Source: an uncultured Erysipelotrichaceae bacterium (GTDB lineage: Bacteria; Bacillota_I; Bacilli_A; Erysipelotrichales; Erysipelotrichaceae). From it: 6,178 nucleotides of DNA. Under the pieces are notes generated by a model that had not been told where the DNA came from, did no database searches, and was given only the letters and a program-made list of their open reading frames with translations. The position numbers and the translations under genes were made by a program. The DNA lies in assembly GCA_934725085.1 (NCBI GenBank), contig CAKVAL010000052.1, positions 1 through 6,178 on the forward strand. Direction: 5' to 3'. Every line of letters starts with the position of its first letter. Positions within the stretch are counted from its first letter, which is position 1. Below, piece after piece: positions 1 through 4,746 of the stretch.

Positions 1-91
1 CCTTATATTTTCTAGGTTATTTAGCTTTTATGACTTTAATTTTATCTAGATGTATAAATTTTAAGAGAAGTTAACGAATTATAGTATAGAA

Positions 92-122
92 CATCAAATT
101 AACCTCTAAGGTAAAATTGATG
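92..122. promoter_or_regulatory. Operator-like dyad 1 upstream of the hig promoter
   Basis: A 31-bp imperfect palindrome is centred on base 107. Its arms begin CATCAA and end TTGATG, and the core is ACCT-CTA-AGGT; 12 of the 14 arm positions pair. It lies just upstream of the -35 hexamer. A 23-bp part (96-118) recurs at 154-176 with two mismatches, inside the second dyad. HigA-type antitoxins are known to bind palindromes at their own promoter, so this is a likely autoregulatory site (inference). Confidence 0.6.
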
Positions 123-123
123 C

Positions 124-152
124 TTGCTAAATATTATTGTGATTGATATAAT
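124..152 (+). promoter_or_regulatory. Sigma-A type promoter of the higB-higA operon
   Basis: The -35 is TTGCTA (124-129), then a 17-bp spacer, then a perfect TATAAT -10 (147-152). TG at 144-145, one base before the -10, makes it an extended -10. Transcription should begin near base 159, inside dyad 2, about 40 nt before the toxin start codon. The match is strong, and its position between the two dyads supports it. Confidence 0.7.
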
Positions 153-183
153 TAAATTAGCCTCTAAGGTAAATTTAATTATA
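147..183. promoter_or_regulatory. Operator-like dyad 2 overlapping the hig -10 and start site
   Basis: This is a 37-bp dyad centred on base 165. The outer arms TATAATTAAATT and AATTTAATTATA are perfectly complementary, and the inner core is CCT-CTA-AGG. It contains the -10 hexamer and the predicted transcription start, so bound protein would block initiation. It shares its core with dyad 1, 58 bp away centre to centre. The transcript would start inside the palindrome, so a DNA operator is more likely than an RNA hairpin. Confidence 0.6.
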
Positions 184-187
184 CTTT

Positions 188-194
188 GGAGGTG
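188..194 (+). promoter_or_regulatory. Ribosome binding site fixing a TTG start for the toxin
   Basis: GGAGGTG is a near-perfect Shine-Dalgarno sequence. The next in-frame start-type codon downstream is TTG at 201-203, about 7 nt from the GGAGGT core. A TTG at 186 overlaps the site itself and cannot be used with it. This decides the start of the toxin gene. Confidence 0.75.
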
Positions 195-200
195 TATTTT

Positions 201-497
201 TTGCAGGTTAGATACAAAAATAATTTTTTGAGAAAGGTGTGTACAAACTATAGCAAGTCTTGTAGATTCTATGGAAGTAGGATGGCGGAATTGATACATC
301 TAAGAATTGATCAGTTAAATGCTGCTGAAACTGTAGAAGAAATGATTAATTTTTCAATCGGTAGATGTCATCAACTAAACGGAAATAGAGAAGGTCAGTA
401 TGCTCTGGATCTAGTTCATCCTTATAGGTTAATTTTTGTTAAGATTGATGATCAAATTCAAATTGTAAAAATCATCGAAATTGTCGATTATCATTGA
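201..497 (+). CDS. higB: HigB-like RelE/ParE family toxin
   Basis: This encodes a 98-aa protein that I read as the toxin of a HigBA-type module, in the RelE/ParE fold family often called plasmid maintenance killer protein. Known HigB toxins are ribosome-dependent mRNA interferases; that activity is inferred here. Recognisable parts are RCHQLNGNREGQ (residues 55-66), LDLVHPYRLIF (69-79) and the C-terminal EIVDYH (93-98), the usual ending of this group. The length is normal and the frame is intact. Toxin before antitoxin is the usual hig order. The antitoxin gene follows after 21 nt, so the two are surely co-transcribed. The TTG start may keep toxin synthesis lower than that of the ATG-started antitoxin. 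I did not identify catalytic residues individually. Confidence 0.8.
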   Translation: MQVRYKNNFLRKVCTNYSKSCRFYGSRMAELIHLRIDQLNAAETVEEMINFSIGRCHQLNGNREGQYALDLVHPYRLIFVKIDDQIQIVKIIEIVDYH

Positions 498-518
498 ATA
501 TGAAAACGGAGAGAAGAA

Positions 519-1364
519 ATGACTAGTAGTAGAACATATATTGCAATTCCACCTGGTGCTTCAGTTAAGGAACAACTGTTAAATAGGGGTATGAGTCAGA
601 AAGAATTTGCATTAAGAATGGATATGTCGGAAAAACATATAAGTAAGTTTTTAAATGGAGATGTCATTCTTACAACGGATATGGCTAGTAGACTAGAAAT
701 GGTTTTGGGTCTTCCTGCTCGTTTTTGGAATAATTTGGAGTCTATTTATAGAGAAAAATTACAATTAATCAAAGAAGAAAATGAAATGGATGAAGATAAA
801 GAACTTATAGAAAACTATCCTTATTCTCAAATGGCGAAGCTTGGATGGGTTGAAGCAAGTGAAAATCCACTTGTTAAGGTTAAGGAACTAAGAAAATTCT
901 TTGAGGTTGTTAAACTTTCTTTGATTGATAACAATCTATTACCTGGAATTTTGTATAAAAAGCAAGATCTAATCAATGAGAATTATTTTTCGTTGATTAC
1001 TTGGACACAAAAGGCAAAATTAGAAGCTAGAAGTATTAAGACAAAACCAATTAATATTGATGGTATTAAAGATGTTATTCCTAATATTTTAAACTCAGAG
1101 TCAAATAATGTAGTTGAATTGTTAGCGGAATACGGTGTTGCCTTAGTTGTTTTACCTAAATTAAATAATACAAAGGTACATGGTGCGACATTTCTCGATA
1201 ATAAGAAATTAGTTATCGCACTAATAAATGATGATAGCTTTTATTCAAATTTGTTCCATGAAATAGGACATATTCTCTTGGGCCATATCAATAAAGATTA
1301 TATTCCAGATGGTAACGAAGAAAGAGATGCTGAAGCTTTTTCTAAAACGATATTACTATCTTAA
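519..1364 (+). CDS. higA: HigA-type antitoxin with ImmA/IrrE domain, C-terminally truncated
   Basis: This is a 281-aa partner of the toxin gene, starting at ATG behind GGAGAG (508-513). Residues about 10-75 are a HigA-family XRE helix-turn-helix: PPGASVKEQL, then MSQKEFALRMDMSEKHISKFLNG, shown here as two adjoining helices around residues 25-47, then LGLPARFW. This part should bind the toxin and the operator dyads. Residues about 195-280 are an ImmA/IrrE (COG2856) zinc metallopeptidase-like domain with HEIGH at 247-251 and glutamates at 267-268 as the possible third ligand. Family members usually run on for roughly 70 more residues after a conserved LxP-type segment. Here translation stops at KTILLS, and I see no remnant downstream. 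The stop codon touches the first octamer of the next gene's operator array. Toxin neutralisation and repression may survive; peptidase activity is doubtful. I am confident of the family and moderately confident that it is truncated. Confidence 0.8.
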   Translation: MTSSRTYIAIPPGASVKEQLLNRGMSQKEFALRMDMSEKHISKFLNGDVILTTDMASRLEMVLGLPARFWNNLESIYREKLQLIKEENEMDEDKELIENYPYSQMAKLGWVEASENPLVKVKELRKFFEVVKLSLIDNNLLPGILYKKQDLINENYFSLITWTQKAKLEARSIKTKPINIDGIKDVIPNILNSESNNVVELLAEYGVALVVLPKLNNTKVHGATFLDNKKLVIALINDDSFYSNLFHEIGHILLGHINKDYIPDGNEERDAEAFSKTILLS

Positions 1365-1443
1365 AACGAAATGTTTATTGTCCTATTTCGTTATTAACGA
1401 AATAAATCTTGAAAGTATTTCGTTTTCAGGCTAAAATTTCGTT
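1365..1443. promoter_or_regulatory. Helically phased five-copy octamer array (operator)
   Basis: Five perfect copies of AACGAAAT or its complement ATTTCGTT occur at 1365-1372 (forward), 1385-1392 (reverse), 1396-1403 (forward), 1417-1424 (reverse) and 1436-1443 (reverse). Start-to-start steps are 20, 11, 21 and 19 bp, close to one or two turns of B-DNA. Copies 1-2 and 3-4 form inverted pairs with 12- and 13-bp spacers. Copies 3, 4 and 5 sit upstream of the -35, in the spacer, and on the -10/start region of the next gene. This looks like a cooperative repressor site. The helix-turn-helix of the downstream protein is the obvious candidate binder (inference). A weaker AACGATAT lies at 1346-1353, 19 bp before copy 1, within higA. 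Confidence 0.75.
1409..1437 (+). promoter_or_regulatory. Promoter of the HTH-ATPase-nuclease gene
   Basis: The -35 is TTGAAA (1409-1414), followed by a 17-bp spacer and a -10 of TAAAAT (1432-1437), each 5 of 6 to consensus. Transcription should start near 1444, giving a leader of only about 12 nt that holds the ribosome site AGAGGTG (1445-1451). The promoter is embedded in the octamer array. Independent transcription, separate from the hig operon, is therefore likely. Confidence 0.6.
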
Positions 1444-1455
1444 AAGAGGTGCGCT

Positions 1456-3264
1456 ATGAAATATTTGACTAGTGAAGAAGTAGCTGAAAAGAAGGGCTTA
1501 TCTATTCGACGCATCCAACAAATGTGTAGGGATGGTGGTTTTGATGGTGCTTATAAGGAAGGAAAATCTTGGTTAATTCCAGATGATGTTTTGGAATATA
1601 GCTTTGACAGTAAGAGATTGCTTCCTGTTGGACTTTCTGACTACAAGAGGGCTTGCAATAGCTATTATTATGTTGACAAAACTTTGTTTATTCGTGATTT
1701 TATAGATTTTGCACCTTTGGTATCTTTGATTACTCGTCCAAGAAGGTTTGGGAAGACTTTAAATATGGATATGCTTAGAGTGTTTTTCGAAAAGACTAAT
1801 GAAGATACATCGATATATTTTAGAGATAAAAAAATTTGGAAGTGTGGCGAAAAGTACACAAAGCATCAAGGACAGTATCCTGTAATATACTTAACTTTTA
1901 AGGATGTTAAATGTTTATCTTGGCAAGATACCATTATTAAAATAAAACAGCTTATTAGATCTGAATTTATAAGGCATATAGAATTAGCAACTTCTTCAAA
2001 AATCAATGAATACGATAGGGAAGAATATAAAATATTCGCGAATGGTGAATTTAACGAAGTAGAATGTCAAAATGGCCTTCAATTGTTGTCGTTGTTGCTT
2101 CATAAACATTACGAAAAGAAATGCATCGTGATTATTGATGAATATGATGTTCCTATACAACAAGGATACCAATCTGATTTTTATTTAGAAATAATCAATT
2201 TTATGCGTAATTTCTTCTCTGGTGGTTTTAAAGATAATCCGCATTTAGAATATGGTTTTCTTACTGGGATTTTAAAGGTTGCTAAAGAGAGTATCTTTAG
2301 TGGTATGAATAATCTAAAGTGCTATTCCATATTAGATGAAACATATAGTGAATACTTTGGTTTTACACATGATGAAATCAAGGATATGCTGACATATTAT
2401 GGAAGAAACGATAAATATGATGAAGTATGTAAATGGTATGATGGCTATAAGTTTGGTGATGTAGAAATTTTTAATCCTTGGTCTGTTATTAATTATTTAA
2501 GTGATAAATGTTTCCCTAAGGCTTTTTGGCAATTAACTGGTAGCAACGATATTATCAAGGAAGTTCTTCCATCAGCGAGTAACGAGGTTACTAAGGGCTT
2601 AAAGGATTTGTTGATGGGAAATAAACTAACAACATATATAGACTTGGATGTAATCCATCCTGAAATTAGTGCTAATCCTTATACGATATATAGTTTCTTG
2701 TTGGTGACAGGGTATTTAAAAGTGGTTTCTGTGTATCCATTAAATGATGGTAATTATATGTGTGAAGTTGCGATTCCTAATAAAGAAATAAATCATGTTT
2801 ATAAGAAAGAAATACTTGATTATACAAATAACAACGGTGTAGCGATTTCTATTGAACAAGCAATTTTTAGTAAGGATGTTAATAAATTACAAAATATATT
2901 AGAAAAATTCTTATTGGAAAGTGTTTCATCATTTGATTGTGCAAATGAGTCCTTCTATCATGGCTTAATGTTAGGCCTATGTTCAATATTAGGAAATCAA
3001 TATCAATTACGTTCTAATAGAGAATCGGGATTAGGTAGATTTGATTTACAATTGTTGCCTTTGGAAAAAGATTTACCTGGTTTTATTTTTGAGTTTAAGC
3101 ATACAAAAGAAAAGAAAGATGACTTAAATGCATTAGCGAGTCTTGCATTGGCACAAATAGATGAAACGAAATATGATGCTGAACTTGTAAGCAATGGTGT
3201 TAAACAAATAATTCAGATTGGAATAGCTTTTAGAGGGAAAGAAACAGCTGTTAAACAAAAATAA
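1456..3264 (+). CDS. HTH - AAA-ATPase-like - PD-(D/E)XK nuclease-like protein
   Basis: This is a 602-aa protein with three parts. Residues 1-48 are a small winged helix-turn-helix of the excisionase/MerR-like type (TSEEVAEKKGLSIRRIQQMC, then the wing and WLIPDD). Residues about 55-300 match the AAA-ATPase_like family (Pfam PF09820): YYVDKTLFI near 71-79, the P-loop RPRRFGKT (94-101) and the Walker B strand IVIIDEYD (224-231). Residues about 490-590 match the DUF1703/PD-(D/E)XK nuclease-like family: ESGLGRFDLQLLP (523-535), then FEFK (545-548), giving D530, E546 and K548 as the likely catalytic triad. All core motifs look intact and the length is normal. Members are common and often multicopy in anaerobes, and their role is unsettled; mobile-element or defence functions have been suspected. 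It starts at ATG, 4 nt after AGAGGTG, and ends in tandem TAA TAA. I infer an ATP-dependent nuclease that may repress its own promoter through its helix-turn-helix. Confidence 0.85.
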   Translation: MKYLTSEEVAEKKGLSIRRIQQMCRDGGFDGAYKEGKSWLIPDDVLEYSFDSKRLLPVGLSDYKRACNSYYYVDKTLFIRDFIDFAPLVSLITRPRRFGKTLNMDMLRVFFEKTNEDTSIYFRDKKIWKCGEKYTKHQGQYPVIYLTFKDVKCLSWQDTIIKIKQLIRSEFIRHIELATSSKINEYDREEYKIFANGEFNEVECQNGLQLLSLLLHKHYEKKCIVIIDEYDVPIQQGYQSDFYLEIINFMRNFFSGGFKDNPHLEYGFLTGILKVAKESIFSGMNNLKCYSILDETYSEYFGFTHDEIKDMLTYYGRNDKYDEVCKWYDGYKFGDVEIFNPWSVINYLSDKCFPKAFWQLTGSNDIIKEVLPSASNEVTKGLKDLLMGNKLTTYIDLDVIHPEISANPYTIYSFLLVTGYLKVVSVYPLNDGNYMCEVAIPNKEINHVYKKEILDYTNNNGVAISIEQAIFSKDVNKLQNILEKFLLESVSSFDCANESFYHGLMLGLCSILGNQYQLRSNRESGLGRFDLQLLPLEKDLPGFIFEFKHTKEKKDDLNALASLALAQIDETKYDAELVSNGVKQIIQIGIAFRGKETAVKQK

Positions 3265-3279
3265 TAAGAACTAACTAAT

Positions 3280-3354
3280 ATGCCAGTTATCGCATCCAAT
3301 ATTGATAAATCAACAATAATGGTAGCGATAACTGGCATTTAATTTTCTTTTATT
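3280..3354. terminator. Long hairpin terminator between convergent genes, probably bidirectional
   Basis: A perfect 14-bp stem (3280-3293 with 3325-3338; left arm ATGCCAGTTATCGC) encloses a 31-nt loop. The loop itself pairs further (CCA with TGG, TATTG with CAATA), so 3280-3338 is almost one continuous dyad centred on 3309. On the plus strand it is followed by the T-rich run TTAATTTTCTTTTATTT. On the minus strand the following sequence is T-rich but without a solid tract. It lies 15 nt after the ATPase gene stop and 11 nt beyond the stop of the opposing gene. Confidence 0.75.
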
Positions 3355-4468
3355 TAATTACTTTAAGTTCATATTCTCTTGTACCCAAACCCATCTTCTC
3401 AGCTTGTTCAAGAGTAGCCTCCCAGTTAATACCAGGATGAGTATCTTTTAAGTGATCATGTTTACACTTATAATGTTTGTCATTTAGATTATCAAATAGT
3501 TGGCTATTTGGAAGTGGTGTAGCATCTAGACACGCATCCACGCAAGCTTGATCTAGGGCAACTGGATCAAAGCTGGCAAAGATTCCAATATCAGGAATAA
3601 TGGCTGCATCATTTTCTCCATGGCAATCACAATTAGGTGAAACGTCCATTACAAGTGAGATGTGAAAGTGTGGTCTATCTTTACATACAGCATAAGCATA
3701 TTCAGCCATCTTACGATCTAATTTCTCATTGGTGTCATAGTTGGGATTAGATATCGCATCAAAGCCACAGGCACCAATGCATCTACCACATCCTTTACAT
3801 AAATCATAATTGATTACAGTCTTATGGCCTACATAAGTTATAGCATCGCTACCACATTCCTTACTACAGAACTGACATCCTCTACAAAGACTAGTGTCTA
3901 CTACTGGTTTTCCTTCATTATGTTGTTCCATCTTACCAGCTCTACTACCACAGCCCATGCCAATATTTTTAATAGTGCCACCAAAGCCTGTTGATTCATG
4001 TCCTTTGAAATGGCTTAAGGAAATAAAGACATCAGCGTCCATTATAGCCTTACCAATTTTAGCTTCTTTAATATAGTCACCATTAATTGGAACTATTGTC
4101 TCATCAGTTCCTCTTAGACCATCCGCAATAATAATTTGACATCCTGTGGACATTGGATTAAAACCATTGACATTAGCGCAATCTAGGTGGTCTAGAGCGT
4201 TCTTTCTGCTTCCTGGATATAAAGTATTACAATCAGTTAAAAATGGCTTACCACCAGCTTCTTTTACGATGTCTACTATAGCCTTAGCATAATTAGGTCT
4301 TAAGAAAGCTAGATTGCCTAGTTCTCCAAAGTGCATCTTAATAGCTGTGAACTTACCATCAAAGTCAATGTTGTTGATACCAGCTACCCTACATAATCTT
4401 TTAATCTTATCGATTTGACTTGTTCCTACTGGACATCTAAAATCAGTAAAATATACTTTTGATCCCAT
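3350..4468 (-). CDS. DUF362 domain protein with two [4Fe-4S] cluster motifs
   Basis: This is a 372-aa protein of the DUF362 / COG2768 'uncharacterised Fe-S center protein' type. No defined reaction is known for it. The N-terminal half is the DUF362 domain, with conserved-looking segments KMHFGE (44-49), FLTDCNTLY (76-84), ISLSHFKGHESTGFGG (149-164) and NIGMGCG (168-174). Two ferredoxin-like motifs CxxCxxCxxxC follow, at C195/198/201/205 and C224/227/230/234. Each should bind a [4Fe-4S] cluster. In both, the last cysteine is followed by Gly, not the Pro usual in ferredoxins. The C-terminal part has NCDCHGEND (279-287) and PDIGIFASFDPVALDQAC (292-309), typical of the family. No signal peptide or membrane segment is visible, so a cytoplasmic redox or electron-transfer role is inferred. 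The start ATG is preceded by GGAGAT, 8 nt away. It is transcribed divergently from the AI-2E gene. Confidence 0.85.
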   Translation of the reverse strand: MGSKVYFTDFRCPVGTSQIDKIKRLCRVAGINNIDFDGKFTAIKMHFGELGNLAFLRPNYAKAIVDIVKEAGGKPFLTDCNTLYPGSRKNALDHLDCANVNGFNPMSTGCQIIIADGLRGTDETIVPINGDYIKEAKIGKAIMDADVFISLSHFKGHESTGFGGTIKNIGMGCGSRAGKMEQHNEGKPVVDTSLCRGCQFCSKECGSDAITYVGHKTVINYDLCKGCGRCIGACGFDAISNPNYDTNEKLDRKMAEYAYAVCKDRPHFHISLVMDVSPNCDCHGENDAAIIPDIGIFASFDPVALDQACVDACLDATPLPNSQLFDNLNDKHYKCKHDHLKDTHPGINWEATLEQAEKMGLGTREYELKVIK

Positions 4469-4545
4469 ATCAAATAATCTCCATTCTTATTTCTTATATT
4501 TTACTTCTATCTTTAGTTTTATTAATATTAAAAAAGGTAATAAGT

Positions 4546-4572
4546 ATTATATTTAATAGTAACTATTATCAA
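4546..4572 (-). promoter_or_regulatory. Candidate promoter of the DUF362 gene
   Basis: On the minus strand, TATAAT (4551-4546) is a perfect -10, and TTGATA (4572-4567) is a good -35. The spacer is only 15 bp, shorter than ideal. The start site would fall near 4539, giving a leader of about 70 nt. A short spacer filled by a dyad fits a regulated promoter. The region is AT-rich, so chance matches are possible. Confidence 0.45.
4554..4568. promoter_or_regulatory. 7-1-7 dyad within the DUF362 promoter spacer
   Basis: TAATAGT-A-ACTATTA is a perfect inverted repeat of seven bases either side of one base. It fills the space between the candidate -35 and -10. Fur-family regulators (Fur, PerR, Zur) use the same 7-1-7 layout; each half matches 5 of 7 bases of the Bacillus Fur or PerR half-site. 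The layout is striking, but the assignment to a regulator is only a suggestion. Confidence 0.4.
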
Positions 4573-4596
4573 TCATAATCAACAATTCATCCACTT

Positions 4597-4617
4597 ATAG
4601 AAATGGAGGATTTCTAT
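4597..4617. other. Perfect 8-bp hairpin with a GGAGG loop
   Basis: ATAGAAAT (4597-4604) pairs with ATTTCTAT (4610-4617) around the five-base loop GGAGG. The plus strand continues TTTATTATTT, so it could act as a weak terminator. A GGAGG loop resembles a displayed Shine-Dalgarno or CsrA-type GGA site. No reading frame of useful length follows. Function unknown. Confidence 0.4.
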
Positions 4618-4637
4618 TTTATTATTTGATAAAAAGT

Positions 4638-4696
4638 TAGTTTCATCAAAATACGAGGTTTCGCTCCGGCAGTGAAACTATAGATTACAGTGAAAT
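4638..4696. promoter_or_regulatory. Nested dyads / alternative hairpins upstream of the AI-2E gene
   Basis: Four related heptamers, GTTTCAT (4640), GTTTCGC (4658), GTGAAAC (4672) and GTGAAAT (4690), are arranged symmetrically about base 4668, with 18 bp between the members of each side. As RNA, TGAAACTA (4673-4680) can pair perfectly with TAGTTTCA (4638-4645). Alternatively, 4671-4679 can pair with 4657-4665 around the loop CCGGC, nine pairs including two G-U. The two folds exclude each other. The core 4654-4674 is also markedly richer in GC than its surroundings. It may be a four-site operator or a switching leader; I recognise no known riboswitch. Confidence 0.45.
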
Positions 4697-4716
4697 TTTA
4701 CATCTTGTTAACATAA

Positions 4717-4740
4717 TATACTTGATAAATGTTTTATAAT
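4717..4740 (+). promoter_or_regulatory. Two -10-like hexamers abutting the AI-2E start codons
   Basis: TATACT (4717-4722) lies 6 nt before the ATG at 4729, and TATAAT (4735-4740) lies 6 nt before the ATG at 4747. Transcription from either would start at about the first base of the start codon. No -35 at normal spacing is convincing; TTAACA at 4708 is 21 bp from the second hexamer. There is no GGAGG-like sequence before either ATG. This is a weak promoter call and an odd translation start. Confidence 0.3.
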
Positions 4741-4746
4741 ATTTCT

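Noticed and set aside
186..200. Longer toxin reading frame starting at TTG 186
   Set aside because: That codon overlaps the GGAGGTG ribosome site. The TTG at 201 is correctly spaced from it.
99..299. 66-codon minus-strand frame
   Set aside because: It runs across the promoter, the dyads and the toxin start, and its composition is not protein-like. It is a shadow.
1365..1443. CRISPR-like array
   Set aside because: The units are only 8 bp, alternate in orientation, are spaced by 3-13 bp and surround a promoter. This is an operator pattern.
1668..4076. Short frames at 1668-1859, 3003-3194 (minus) and 3894-4076 (plus)
   Set aside because: Each lies wholly inside a well-supported gene on the other strand, without its own ribosome site or recognisable domain.
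4603..4629. Eight-codon leader peptide frame (ATG at 4603)
   Set aside because: It has no ribosome site and no run of regulatory codons, and its start lies within a hairpin.
4638..4696. Known riboswitch or T-box leader
   Set aside because: I see no T-box motif (AGGGUGGNACCGCG) and no conserved core of a riboswitch class I know.
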